DNA of 64,000 bases from Aporrectodea caliginosa (lineage: Eukaryota > Annelida > Clitellata > Crassiclitellata > Lumbricidae), in assembly GCA_020284085.1 (NCBI GenBank), contig JACEVL010000204.1:491501-555500 (forward strand), written 5' to 3'. Position numbers and translations under genes: made by a program. Shown in pieces: positions 1-11,891 of the stretch; the stretch's first letter is position 1; every line of letters begins with the position of its first letter. The notes beneath the pieces are model-generated. The model was not told the origin of the DNA. It made no database searches and worked only from the letters and a program-made list of their open reading frames with translations.

Positions 1-70
1 GTAATGATAATGATGATGATGATTGATGATGATGATGATGATAATGATGATGATGATGATGATGATGATT
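1..70. repeat. (GAT/AAT)n trinucleotide microsatellite
   Basis: Nearly pure runs of gatgat with a few gataat units open the window. A related cat/cac-rich stretch recurs in both duplicate blocks near 865-915 and 12530-12585. It is simple sequence with no coding role seen. Confidence 0.9.
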
Positions 71-339
71 ATAATGCAAGTCACAAGTCTTGTTTGGTTT
101 CTTTTGTGAATGCTTTAGTAGTGTAATTTATAGACCGACATTTTCTATGCTTTTCTTAGTCCAGAAAAGATAGGTATAACATCATGTACAGTTCCTGTTT
201 ATGTTTTTATTGATCTTAACCTTATGATGATAATATACAAAGTATCCGCTATTTGAATTTTTCGGTTAAATGGTCTTTCAACTGATGAGTTCTCAAAACG
301 TTTGCATACAGATGTTATATGTTTTACCGTTACCTGTAG

Positions 340-3289
340 CTGCATGATCTTCCGAGGGAGATGCTTGAGTGTATTCTCCTTAAAGCGGTAGCTATGGAAG
401 TGAAGGGTATGAAGCTGGCCAAAACAGTGTGGAAAGAAAAAGCTGATCTGGTGATAAGCCGTCTTAGAACTGTCTGTTCGCAATGGAGCGACATCCTTAC
501 GACCGACTTCTTTCGAAATGAACTTCACAGAGCTCTAGACGACACTGGTTAGTTCATGAAATATAATCATGACATTGTGTTGCTTTTTTGTGCGTACAAA
601 TAATTGGACCTGAAATTCGAATTGCGGTCAATATTTCTCTAAGCCTGGTTTTCGAGTAACAAGCAGTGCCTAGAACCAAAGAAAATGAACATTGCCGATT
701 AATCGGATTCAGAATTGGCGAAAAACAGGCCAACTATCCGGAATCGGAAATCGACAAAAAATTCCATTCGGTCACACCTTGTTAGAAACTTGCTTTAGTG
801 TAAAAAGGATCATTTAACATTACATTTAAGCTTACCATCTTGTTTACCACCACCACTCACCACTGCCTTGATTGTCATCGTCATCATCATAATCACCATA
901 ATAATCACCATCATTTGTGTGCAATTGTATACGGCAAGTTTTCTTCAGTGCATTATAGCACTCGTTATAGGGTGGACCTGGGCAGTCATTTTTGTTTTCG
1001 ACTAATGCAGTAGGCCTATGGTATTAAACTTATTCCTCTATTTTCAGGGTGGCCGAATTTAGTTGTGCGTTAAACCTATAGCTCTTCTAGTTCATTTAAC
1101 CGGTATACGTATTTAGTGTAAACTCTATATATAGCCTACGTATACCGTATACGTAAAATGTCTGGAAGGTTAAAGTTATGTTGTCTGTCCCTGAGAAAAT
1201 AGGGGCGAAATGTTGGTTGGATACGAGCAATATTACTATAATGCACTGACGAAAACTTGCCGTATAGGTGAAACGGCAGTGATCAAGCTTAACCAGTCTT
1301 CACTGTAACAAACCCTCGATCACCGGTCTTCCACGCTCTACCTCCATAAAAGCTCTAGGCGTCACCATTGATGAAAAACTATCAATCTCAGAACACGTAC
1401 ATCAGTCAAGTCGTCAAAAGTGGCTCTGCTTCTATTTTCGCCCTTAAAACACTCAAAGACCATGGTGCAACAGATTCCCTATACAGCTGATCACTCGTGC
1501 AACCATCATAACAAGAACAATGTATGCCTCCCCGTCGGTTGGGGTCTGTGCTGCCGTTATATTGTTATTAACTTTAACCTTCCTGACAAAGACTCACGAA
1601 ACTTTATATCTCGAATGTTATTCCTTAATTCTTACTAAGCTAGGCCCTATTACTTTATATTATATTATACTATATTATCTAGCTTTTCCAGTACACCTAA
1701 GTCTGTTGTTAGCACACTCAAGCGAATATATATATATATATATATATATCAATCAATCAATCAATCAATCAATCCTTTTATTGTTTCCATAGAATAGTTT
1801 ACAAGTAGTGATCCAGAATAAACATAATCAACAATCATAAGTTTGGAAATTAAAACAGACAGATCACAAGATTATCTAATTAACGTTTGAGGGAAACAAT
1901 CGGGTTCCCAGAAGGGACTGAAGTCCCGCTAAGTTAAAAGAACACCGTATATATACCCGTGTAGCCATGTCAAATTTAACATTAGCAGAGGGATGACAGT
2001 TGAGTATAGTTTACACAAATAGCATTGTCAAAAATTTTAGGTCAATAACTGGCTTAACTAACAACACTTAACTAGGTCACTTAACTAATTGTGGTATAAC
2101 AATGAATAATCATATTTAGATAATGCATTGACTATTGTCAAGGAGGTAGGCTCTGACCTCTTTTTTAAATAGGGCAAGATTCGGAAGAGTGCGCAGTGAC
2201 TTCGGTAGGTTATTCCAGGCAGAAGGACCAGCACATCTTAAGGTAAAATAACGAGTGTTAGTGCGGGCATAGGTTCCATCAAAGTTATCAAGAGATCTTG
2301 TATAATGAGAATGTGTGTCAGAGACCTTTGAAGCAGCTTCAACAAGTGGTACTGTCGAGAGAAGTAGCGACTGAAGATTGGGGGAAGAGATTTGTTGGCG
2401 AAGCGATACATAAATCCGCCATGTTGGACGCCATCTTCAGATTGTGACTGGAGTTGTTTAAAGGCAATTATTTATCTGAGGGATATTAAGTATTCGTAGT
2501 ATAGGTAAATCTACTTGCAGTGTTAGTTATCAATGATCTCCCAGCAATAATACGTACAACTCGTCTCTGTAATATAGATAACCTATTCAGGCGAGAGGAA
2601 TAATTGGAGGCCCAGGCGATATTACAGTATGTCAAGTAAGGGTAAACAAGAGAATAATATAGTGTATGCAGAACTCTAGAAGGTAACAGGTAGGATACAC
2701 GAGCCAGAATCCCTATGTTCTTAGCAACCTTAGTGGAAATGTTACTTATGTGATCATTCCAGGTTAAATGTTGGTCAATGTAGACCCCAAGGAATTTGGA
2801 AGAATTGACTTGAGTTATAGGAATATTGTCAATGGAGAGGATAGAATCAGTAGCAGGGACGGGTTTCCGATGAGATCGGGAAAGGACATAATTAGTTTTT
2901 CCCAGGTTAAGAGAAAGTTTATTAGCTTTAAACCATTCCGCCACATGGATAAGTTCAGTGTTGGCAATAGATAGCAGAGACTGGATTGATTTATGAGAGA
3001 AAAAAACATTGGTGTCATCTGCAAAAAGAATAAAGTTAAGTTGGTCAGATGCATTCGGCAAGTCATTAATGTATAGTAAGAACAGCAGCGGACCCAAAAT
3101 TGACCCCTGTGGAACACCACATGTAATAAGTTTAGTTTTAGATTGACAACCTTTACAGCAAACACATTGGCGTCTCTGATCAAAGTAACTTTTAAACCAC
3201 AAGAGCGGGACTCCACGTATTCCATAGTTTTCAAGTTTAGTTAACAGAATAGAATATATATATATGGCATATATATGTTCCGCCATGTT

Positions 3290-3330
<41 letters not shown>

Positions 3331-4718
3331 TATATGGCTTTCATTAAAAGCAATATATATATAGATACATTATGATCCGTTATTCCCGTGATACCATACC
3401 ATTGACTTGTCATGATCATTATTATAAATGCGCTATAGAGGCAATTGTGTAAGAGTAGATTAGATTTCATGAGCTGTTGCCGAATCTGATTTTGCTAGGA
3501 TCTATTCACAAATTCAGTTATTAATGTCTTTCTTATGTCTTCACTCTTTTTACTTCGTTTCACGCAGAAAACTAGTTTACAAACCGTATCCACTTATAGT
3601 TTCTTGTTCACGTTCAGGCTGTTTTACGTTCTAAAATTATTTCACTTCACATTTTAAGTAGAGTAGGCATATAATGTATACGGTCAATTTTCTAAGTGCA
3701 CGTGTGTTTGAAAAATGTACGTCGCCTATAATTATAATCTGGATATAGCCTATAATGTTTAACACATGTCAATTTGGTCAGACGCAATTTATATAATGGA
3801 GTAATGTTTTTAGCTCAGGAGACGATTCGTTTGGAAATTTTGCATCAATCACGGATTAGAGGTTTTGTCCACGAAGTTACTACAATGAAGGATGAAATAT
3901 TTGTATTGTGCGAAGAAGGTGTTCAAAACAATAGTACACCGTGGTTCCCTTTATCGTTCAACATTACTGTTTACGACTGCAACAATATGGCAGAGGTGAA
4001 AGATGTCATCGCAGTGCCAGGAATACGTGCGAGGGACATAGCAGCTTGCAACGTTTCTGATTGCGTGTATGTACTAGAGCGAAACGAGGAATTGCATTGC
4101 TCTTCAGTCTTACGCATTGCGAGGGATGAAGAACATCAGTTTAAGATACAACCATGGATCAGTGATCTAAGATTTGCAGTTTTTCGTATATCCGTATCAG
4201 AAAAAGGCAGCTTAATAATCCTTTCACAACCGGAAGAACTGGATTCTCACGCAGTAAGCATATATAGTCCGAACAACGGTTTCTTGCTTCATGAAGTACT
4301 GCTGTCTCCAGATATCTATGGGTTCATATTTGTTAGAAGTGTGATTCAAAAATCAAATGGAAACCTTGTATTAGATTCTCTTTATAGCGAACAATTTAAA
4401 ACGGAATTAATTGAGATCGATACCGATGGGATTATTGAACGGCAATATAAATACCCATTAAGTGGAAGGACATCTGTGAGTTTTGCCGATACTTCTGGTA
4501 GAATTCTGCTAAATGATCGGGAACATGGAAAGTGGAAAATGTTAGATTCTGAGCTGAATCTCTTGGATTTAACCGGTCCGCAGCCAAAGCAGGACGAGGG
4601 CAACTTCAATGATTTCACTAGGTTGCACTACAATAGCGAGAGGAATGAGGTAGTGGGTATTCATTCAAATGATATTTATACCGGTGTTCTCACCATCTTC
4701 CGTTTAAGTGAAGAATAA
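340..4718 (+). CDS. F-box-like / beta-propeller protein, copy 1 (5' partial)
   Basis: Two coding exons, 340-547 and 3814-4718, join in phase through tacctgtag|CTG, CTG|GTTAGT and tttttag|CTCAGG, giving 370 codons plus stop. Exon 1 begins LHDLPREMLECILLKA and continues to a VCSQWSDIL motif. This LP..xLxxIL...C..W pattern is typical of an F-box, the Skp1-binding segment of SCF ubiquitin ligases. Exon 2 is beta-strand-rich with repeated ITVYD, SGRILLND and FRLSEE-like strands, as in six-bladed NHL/TRIM-type propellers. Inference: a substrate adaptor for ubiquitination. A frame stop sits exactly at the first acceptor, so the initiator Met should be in an unseen upstream exon, unless M361 is used, which would cut the F-box. 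The 3.3-kb intron contains a LINE. The substrate is unknown. It is paired with the copy at 11892-13966. Confidence 0.72.
1297..1640 (+). mobile_element. LINE reverse-transcriptase remnant
   Basis: Broken frames read ALGVTIDEKLSISEHV followed by a LKTLKDHGATDSLY-like stretch, typical of the segment after the palm domain in CR1/Jockey-type LINEs. It is frameshifted and lies in the copy-1 intron insertion absent from copy 2. Confidence 0.55.
1725..1775. repeat. (TA)n and (CAAT)n simple repeats, LINE tail
   Basis: A tata run is followed by six caat units. Read on the minus strand this is a (ATTG)n tail attached to the 3' end of the LINE at 1776-3290, the kind of short-repeat tail used by CR1-like elements. 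Confidence 0.75.
1745..3290 (-). mobile_element. 5'-truncated CR1/Jockey-like LINE with RT domain
   Basis: A 266-residue frame (2486-3286) contains the reverse-transcriptase palm signatures GVPQGSILGPLLFLLYINDL and FADDT. A shifted frame (about 2107-2400) then carries the C-terminal signature CAGPSAWNNLPKSLRTLP. On the minus strand the order is RT, C-terminal domain, 3' UTR, then the (ATTG)n tail. The 5' end is missing and a frameshift near 2486 makes it a dead copy. It sits in the intron of F-box/propeller copy 1 only. Confidence 0.85.
3252..3330. repeat. (TA)n microsatellite
   Basis: Two TA runs flank a short spacer at the 5' truncation point of the LINE. This is simple sequence only. Confidence 0.85.
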
Positions 4719-6281
4719 AACCACTCTAAAGAATGTTAACAATGTGAACAATTGAAATAGTGTCTACATCTCGTGTAGTTACTGTTACTGTCTTAATGTT
4801 GCTACTACTGCATGCAATTTAAAACGTGTGTTGAGAAAACTATTCCGTTTCAAATATAACTTGCTAATTCGTTTACGCAATTCGTGTAATTAACAAAGCA
4901 ATTTGTTTTTCTTTGTTTCGTGCAATTCATTAAACATTTTTTGCTCTCATGCATACATTGATCTGTTTAATAGTTAAAAAGTTTCTTTAGCGAAAAGAGA
5001 TTTTATGATCGTAAGATTTGTAATTTAATTTCTTGTCTTATATCACAACCACCTTCACCATCCACTGACAGTTTTATGTCCGAATCCTGAGAATTGTATT
5101 TCCTTACAATGTACCTCTTGTTTCAAATAGGCTTTCATGATATAAGCTGATAGTCTTGGACAGCAGTTAAATTGCTCACTTAGAGGTGCCTCGCGGTGGT
5201 GGATCTAAGAATTTTTGCAAATCTAGAACCTATATGCCATTCAGAAAACACACAGAATGTACGAAACAAAACATAACGGTCTAGAAAAAGAATGTTCACC
5301 ATAAGAACTGGTTCCAAAATGGAAAGATAGCTTCATTGCAGGATCTACGAGTGCAAGAGTGCCTAGGGTCTTCGACGACGTTAAAACGGCCTTGTTACCT
5401 GTTGGCACTAAAACACTGGCGCCTTCAATGTTGCAGAATAATCGTCTGATCAAATGTTGCTTCAACAAGCAACCTTTCGGGAGATTTACTGTGCTGCCAA
5501 TAGTCAACTTGGAAGCGCCGTGGAAGCGTGTTTGTCTTGTTCAAGCATTCTGTCCAATGTTTCATCTTCTCCGTACAGTGTCATCCTGGGACCAATGTCA
5601 GTTTTCATTCATTTCCCGAGAGGGTGCAGAGCTGAGCAATAAATCTACCTTGTATTCTGACTGGCTGCTGTGGAATACATAAATGAAAACTATTATTATC
5701 TTTTTATTATGAATGTTATTGTTACTGGGGTGTGCAGTGGTTAGCATTCGATGAACCCAGAGGTCTTGAGTTGAAATCCAACCCATCATATAGATTGCAT
5801 ACTTGTATATCTGAACGGCTATATGTTGACTGTACACAGAGTTTTAGGTGTTGGCGGGATTCATCCTCTTAGCTTTAGGCTATTTCTTACTACCTCAGCT
5901 AGGTAACTGAAAAGATGGGGGGGGGTCAGAGAACTAAAATATCCTCACGTCGGGCGTGACTGTATCCATGACCAGAAGTAATAGCAATTATTATTCCAAA
6001 TCCCATATTATTTATTATTGCAATAACAATGTATATTATGATACATACAAAATAGTGATACTATATCCATTATAATATTACTAAAATTTCCACATTAAAC
6101 TGGATAGCAATAAATCTAATGAGATCTTATTTAGACGTACGCGTTGCAAGAATTTTAATCTCCCACCCTCTATACCAGGAATTATTCCTGTTATTCTACG
6201 GGTAACCATTACAGATAGGCTTAGTTTGACCCTTCCCGATATTGACTAGATCTGTATTGAGGCTAACCAATCGCTCTATGC
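4719..6281. other. 3' flank of copy 1; holds a tRNA-derived SINE remnant
   Basis: The segment is closely similar to the flank of copy 2. The first roughly 300 bp is almost identical, with about 3 differences around 4780-5060. A 107-codon frame at 5359-5682 is open in both copies, but near identity makes that uninformative and no family was recognised. At about 5725-5985 is a SINE: a tRNA-like head with cagtggttagcattc and an internal gttgaaatcc box, and a tail shared with 36520-36610. No other gene was seen. Confidence 0.55.
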
Positions 6282-7065
6282 CAGCGGTTTTCAAACTTTA
6301 TTTTTATTGTACCCCCAAGTAAAAAAGTTGAATTTTGGCGTACCCCCAAATAGGTAAGATCAAAAACAACATGCGAACGTGAAGTCCCCTTGAAATTAAC
6401 AACTCCTTTTAATCATTGGTGCAAACCGGTTATTAGTCATAGGTAGAAAATTTTAAAAGTAATATAATTTTAACTTAAGAATGTAGTCATATCAACAAAA
6501 AGGAAAAATAAATCACTTAGAAAGTGTTAATGTGAGCAGTGGGCTTGTTTTGACAAGCACAGATTTACAATATCTGGTTTAATATTTGTCAATTTCAAAC
6601 GCAACTCTGGTTCGAGTTCAAGCTTTGTTCTGTATTTGTTTTTTTATCGCAAGCATAGCTGAAAAACCTGTTTCTCACAGATATGACGTGCTGAAAAGAA
6701 TCACAAATTTTAAAGCTCGGTCAAAAATTAATCCATATTCAGCTCTTCGTTTCAGCCAAAAATCACACAACATTTCTTTCTTGAATTCGTTCTTCAATCC
6801 ACCATAACATGATAGTTCAACAAACTGCATGGTCTCTTTCCTGGACTGAAAAATCAGCTGGCAACACTGCATCCGATGGCATAAACTCAGAAAAGTACAA
6901 AAAAAATAAGCGAACTGTGGACGTAGAATAGCTATAGTGAAAGAAAGATCGCCATGAAGTCCATAAACTTACAGAAAATTTTAATTTTTTGAATATTTTC
7001 GTGTACCCCCTAGCGACACCTGGCGTACTCCCAGGGGTACGCGTACCACAGTTTGAAAACCCCTG
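6282..7065 (-). mobile_element. Deleted hAT transposon with 8-bp target duplication
   Basis: Terminal inverted repeats read CAGCGGTTTTCAAACT at the left and, inverted, CAGGGGTTTTCAAACT at the right. They are flanked by a perfect 8-bp duplication ctctatgc (6274-6281 and 7066-7073). The equivalent site in duplicate copy 2 (about 15538-15545) is empty. Inside, on the minus strand, is a frameshifted remnant of the C-terminal dimerisation domain of a hAT transposase (FSTSYLCE, NKYRTKLELEPELRLKL). The 784-bp length means most of the transposase is deleted. A sister copy is at 47848-48636. Confidence 0.92.
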
Positions 7066-7073
7066 CTCTATGC

Positions 7074-8313
7074 GATACCGGGAACGTGTCCTTATTGTCG
7101 GCGCCACCTAGCGAGTGTATATATAGCGCAATTTCAGAAAATAGCGTAGACCTACGGCCTGTGTTCTCTGTTCACACAAATCACCACCTAGCGAAAAGGA
7201 AGGAGTTCTTTCACGGTAAGGTACGAAATTACAAAAAGAAATCCATTTCACGGCAGTAATTTGTAAGTGCACCACATAAGCGATTCAGCCAAGTGGTGAA
7301 CGTACAGTGGCAAATCAGGGCCGGATTAAGACTTCCGGGGGCCCTAAGCCAAGAACCGGATTACGACATCCGGGGGCCCTAACCCCAAACATGGGCCTCC
7401 GGAGGGTGGAAGGGAGCATTTGCGCCCCCGGATTTTGGAAATATTAAAAAAATTACTTATCGTCTTGGTTTTTAACAATGAATGGCTATGATTTTTCTAC
7501 AGTTCTATTTTTCATCCAAGCTAGTCAAGATAACCTGAAAATTTTAAAATAATATTATATTAAAACATTGAAACTTTTAACAGTTTTGTGTTTGAAATAA
7601 ACGTTCAGAAATAACTGAAAACGGATCTCAGAAGTTTCCAGAACGCTAACAACTGGCTCCATATTATGTCAAATGCTTCCAATAGCACTGGCGGCTGTTG
7701 GGATCCGCGCCAGACCCATAATCACGGGAGCGAGTACTAATGGTGACGTGATAGGTTGCTTGCTCCCATAAAAAGTGGCCTACTCTCTCTGTCAACGTTC
7801 ACACAACCGGGTTAATGCGAGTTGACGCGTTAACCCGGTGTGATTTTATCAGGCGAACGTTATTCAAATGACTTTATTGCTGATCTTTCTTCTTACTTTA
7901 TCCTTAATCTCTGACAGCTCCGAAGATTGCATATTATTATTATTTTGTGATTGAACACTCCTAGATTCTTCTTATCCGATGTTTCCGTAGTGCGTTTGCA
8001 GGCGGTTCAATAAAGCACATACTTTCTTACTGACTTACACGAAGTGACGTCATAATTATGTTCAAGAGTGAATCAAGACGCCATTTTGTTTTCTGGAATT
8101 CGTGTGTAATTATTATGCTTCGATATTTCGTCTAAATATCGGCTATAATTGGGTTAAAATTTTGACCTAGGCGGTTTACTTTTACAATCGTTATTCTCGT
8201 TCTAATTTTTTGGAACGATCGTTTTGTGTTTCTTCCAATATTGACGTTGATTGTGTTTCGAAAATCGACGTTTGTTCTTCTGCAGATCCTAGTGTATCCA
8301 TTTCACTAGGACT
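7074..8313. other. Duplicate flank to about 7830, then unique spacer
   Basis: Up to about 7830 the sequence matches 15546-16310, including a ccggattaag...ccgggggccct motif repeated twice. From 7830 to 8313 I see nothing recognisable apart from a possible 5' UTR just before 8314. Confidence 0.5.
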
Positions 8314-8377
8314 ATGTCAGAGAAACGAAATTCAGCTGACTCCAGTGATGATGAGCAAAAGAATGAAGGCTCAGATG
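8314..8377 (+). CDS. Possible first coding exon, acidic Ser-rich N terminus
   Basis: An ATG opens a 21-codon stretch (MSEKRNSADSSDDEQKNE, then GSD) that ends at a good donor, GATG|GTAATA, leaving one base of a split codon. Composition is acidic and serine-rich. The phase (1) and composition fit the acceptor of the repeat-rich exon at 43619, which needs one base and continues DENPAASEDAG. Joining them would demand a 35-kb intron containing genes on the other strand, so this is a hypothesis. It could instead be a decoy frame. Confidence 0.3.
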
Positions 8378-8856
8378 GTAATAGTTAATGCAAAGACTTC
8401 TTTACTGATATTATGCTCGCTCGTTTATTGTTATTTCAAAGCTCCAGTCAGTGGCCTGTGATGAACACTCGATAATTTTAGCCGTTTTACATGGCTGTTT
8501 TATAGCCTCATAATACTAAATTATATTAATTATGCAATTAAGTAAAAGTAAGTAAAAGAATTAGTAGCCGTGCGAGGGTTGTATTGCTCGAAGAACATCA
8601 AACAGTCGTTGACCACGGAGACCGTGGGCGACTAAAACGCGAAGAGCGCACATGGATTGCCAGGCATTTAAAATATTTTGTCAGTGTGTGCCTCAAAGCA
8701 ATTCGATCAGAGATGGTCACATCCAGAATGATCATCTCGTGACCCTTTCGATACCAGGGATGGGGAGGGATGGCATAGGCTTGGACCTCGGTCGCCTAAC
8801 GACCATTTCTCTGGACTTAGTATGGTTTACTTTAAGCTTACCAATGGATACCCATG
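8378..8856. other. Spacer with no recognised feature
   Basis: Both strands were read for splice-bounded frames, TIRs and tRNA-like boxes; nothing convincing was seen. Confidence 0.4.
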
Positions 8857-10121
8857 CAGTGCCGGCGCTAGGGCCCCCGAACCACCGGTCGGGGGGGGGC
8901 CTCCAGTTTGTAAGGGGCCTCCAAATTTAGCTGATCATTAAGCCTATTTGTGATTTGGGGGCCTTCAGTTTGTTAGGGGCTTCCAAAATGTAGCTGATCA
9001 TTAAGCCTATTTGTGACCGTTTGTTTCTGAAACCCAAGCACCGGATTATAATATATATATCTAAATATCTAATATAATATATCAAAATAGACAATTGATA
9101 CGCTGGAACGTGAACTAGAACTAGACGTCAATGAAGACTTCCTACAGAGGTATCGTGAACCTGGATTTGAATCTGCTATTACAAGTGCACAGGATATTGC
9201 AGAAGAAATGGAGGTGAGCACCACTTTCCCTGAAATGAGAAACCGACGCAGAAAAGCTCAGTTTGACTACGAATGTGCAGATGAAATGAATAGACTTAGG
9301 CTACATCCGAGCAGCGATTTAAGGCAGATTTCTTCTACAAACTTCTGGATCAGGCGCTGGTTTCAGTTCAGTCACGGTTCCAGAAGATCAAGGATAGGAA
9401 CAGCATTTTTGGATGTCTGTGTCGTTACGACACACTCGTTAAAATACACGACACCAATCAACTGCAAAAACATTGTCTTTACCTCTTTGAGAAGATGGGA
9501 GACATAGAAACAAATGAACTTCTAATGGAGATTTCACGTTTTGTTGCAGTCTTTCGTCGAGACAATCAGGCTGATTGTCTCGACGAAAGACTGCAACAAA
9601 ACAGCTAACAACAGCAAGAGACTTTCTACAGTACATTTATGTGAATGAACTTCATGACTTTTATCCCAATCTGTCAATTGCACTGACGATTCTTCTAACC
9701 ACCCCAGTAACAGTGGCCAGTGTTGAGAGCAGTTTCAGCGCACTGAAGCTAATTAAAACAGTTAATCGTTCCACCATGCTCAGCAGCAGGTTATCAGCCC
9801 TGGCAATGATCTCAATTGAGAGTGAAATTGCCCGAAAGCTGAACTATGACGAGCTATTGGAACGATTCGCAGAAAACAAGGCGAGACGAAAACAGTTTTT
9901 CTGAGACATGAGCTCCAGTATCGATGCCAAATAGGCCGATTGATGCCTACATGTACTTTGTTGAATTAGCTGTTTCTGTTGTTGGTGAAAGAGCTGAGTT
10001 TAAAGAGACAAAGAGACTGGACGTTCGATCAATCCCGTTTGCAGTGTATTTTTCGTACTTATTGGGAGGGGGGCCTCAAGTAAGGCTTGGGGGGGCCTCC
10101 AGTACACTAGCGCAGGCACTG
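8857..10121 (+). mobile_element. hAT transposon (TTF/ZMYM-type transposase remnant)
   Basis: Ends are CAGTGCCGGCGCTAG and, inverted, CAGTGCCTGCGCTAG, flanked by a perfect 8-bp duplication tacccatg (8849-8856, 10122-10129). The frame at 9575-9904 carries the conserved hAT dimerisation region of the TTF-type zinc-finger family: DFYPNLSIALTILLTTPVTV, then ASVESSFSALKLIK, ending ENKARRKQFF. Upstream pieces (9100-9500) are a degenerate central region. The frame is broken at a perfect palindrome (9538-9602). At 1265 bp it lacks most of the N-terminal domain, so it is non-autonomous or dead. Confidence 0.92.
9538..9602. repeat. Perfect 32-bp-arm palindrome in transposase remnant
   Basis: Arms 9538-9569 and 9571-9602 are exact reverse complements separated by one base (9570). 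Key core is cgtcgagacaatcag / ctgattgtctcgacg. It disrupts the hAT transposase frame and looks like a local inverted duplication of transposase coding sequence. Confidence 0.95.
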
Positions 10122-10129
10122 TACCCATG

Positions 10130-11157
10130 TCGAGATATGGTTAAGTTCAGAACGAGTGTTGTCAATGCAGGAAGCAAGAAGTAGTATATTTTGGGAGACG
10201 ACGTCCACTATGTTTTTGGTTTAAGGTTGGAAATGGCTACGACAAAGTTTGTGGGTTCGAAGCCAGATCTTTGTATTATGCTTGCGTTAATGGTACAGTG
10301 GGAAGAGATTTCATCCCCATATTTAGTGCTGACGCTCATGCAAGAGAGCATGGACCCAGTTGTATAAAATCCGGAATGGGTTAGACTGGTAGTTAATCAG
10401 TTAGGTGTTTGTACTTAACCGTATCAAAAGCCTTGCTAGAATCAAAGGAGAGGAGCTTTGTGTAGTTCAGATTTGAGCACAATAATTGCATCGTGGTATA
10501 AGTCCATAATTTTCTTTTATAGCAGTATTCCAACAAGTAGACAGTGCTAAACGTGGAAAATTCACCTCATTGAGCGACACAACGGTAAGCTACATCACAT
10601 TATAATGCAAGTCACAAGTTTTGTTTTGATTGTTTTGTGAACTGCTTTAGTGTTGTGTTTTATATAGACCGACATTTTCTATGCTCTTTCTTTTGTCAAG
10701 TAGCCTTTTTAATAGCACTTTGTTGTGCTTAAAATTTACTCTCTGTGTCTAAAAACGCGTCACTTACATCACTGGCATTCAGCCGAAATTCAGTTTAATC
10801 TGCGGAAATCCTATTGATCCTGTTACTTTAGCGACTCTACCTTATTTTCCACAACCGTAAATTGATCCCTGTGATGTATTTAAGCGATCGCCTTTCACAG
10901 CACGCTGAACGAGATCTGCTTTCTTGCTAATTATTTATCGAATCTTATATTAACTATAGGAGAGATTCCGGAGGAATCCGGTGAAAACTGGTTGAAGGAA
11001 ATTATTGGGTAAATCTTAATGACAACTAAAATATCGGAAAAAAGGAGAAATGCTATGCTGTGCATTAATGCCAACCAATAAATTCTCGGAAAGATAGGTA
11101 TAACATTACGTCCAGTTCCTGTTTATGTTTTTTTTTTATTGATCTCAACCTTATAAT
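10130..11157. other. Spacer and start of duplicate copy 2
   Basis: No gene was seen. Homology to the start of copy 1 begins near 10591 (ataatgcaagtcacaag). Copy 2 has about 400 bp here (10700-11090) with no counterpart in copy 1. Confidence 0.5.
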
Positions 11158-11167
11158 GATAATATAC

Positions 11168-11761
11168 CTTGTTACCTTGTGCTGTCAGTTCTTTGAACTC
11201 TAGCGACCATCATGATCAAGCCTCTCCATTTCCTTCTGTCCGCCGTCGCATCTCTCAGTTCTGCCAAATTCATTCCAGTTGTTTCATGTATCTCGTCCAT
11301 CCACTTTTTCCTTGGTCGTCCTTGTTTTCTCCTTCCCTCTCCATATGCTAACATCATTTCCTTTTCCAATCCATCTGATCGCATGATGTGACCAAAGAAC
11401 CTCAACTTTGCTCTTAGCACTGTTTGTTGTAGTGTCTCTTCCTTCTCAATTCCGATACTCATGCGCACCCAATCGTTGGTCCTTTTCTCTTTCCATGATA
11501 TTCTCTGCATCTTCCTCCATATCCGCATTTCGCATGCATGCGTTAATCTTTTTCCTCATTTTCTTGGTCATTGTCCATGTCTCGCTGCCGTATGTTACTG
11601 TTGGTATGATCAGAACCTTCACCAATCTTTTTTTCGTGTCTATACTCACATGTTCGCCATTCCATATTTTTTCCAGACCATTCATTGCAGTTTTTCCTAT
11701 CGCTACTCTATGATTTATTTCCATATCACATTTTCCTCTTTTTCTATTACTGATCCCAAAA
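11168..11761 (-). mobile_element. 5'-truncated LINE insertion with 10-bp target duplication
   Basis: A perfect gataatatac duplication (11158-11167 and 11762-11771) brackets the insert; copy 1 keeps a single site near 228-237. On the minus strand two frames, broken near 11520, code the C-terminal part of a LINE reverse transcriptase: TYGSETWTMTKKMRKKI, then RFFGHIMRSDGLEKE and GRPRKKWMDEI. Only the last 594 bp arrived, as is usual for abortive target-primed reverse transcription. Confidence 0.93.
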
Positions 11762-11891
11762 ACGATAATATACAAATGATAAGTTATACAAAAGTATTAT
11801 CTATTTGAATTTTTCGGTTAAATGATCTTTTCACTGATGAGTTCTCAAAACGTTTGCATACAGATGTTATATGTTTTACCGTTACCTGTAG

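Larger units (their letters stand above)
71..7830 (+). repeat. Tandem duplication, copy 1
   Basis: This block aligns with 10591-16310 in the same orientation. It includes both exons of the F-box/propeller gene, their intron and about 3 kb of 3' flank. Copy 1 carries a private insertion of about 2.2 kb in the intron (about 1100-3365, LINE and TA repeats) and a private hAT at 6282-7065. Limits were set by eye where similarity stops, close to the shared gttcacacaaccggg. More copies could lie upstream of the window. Confidence 0.85.

Noticed and set aside
5359..5682. 107-codon plus-strand frame shared with 14647-14937
   Set aside because: The duplicates are nearly identical throughout here, so an open frame in both is no evidence of coding. 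No family was recognised and the start codon differs.
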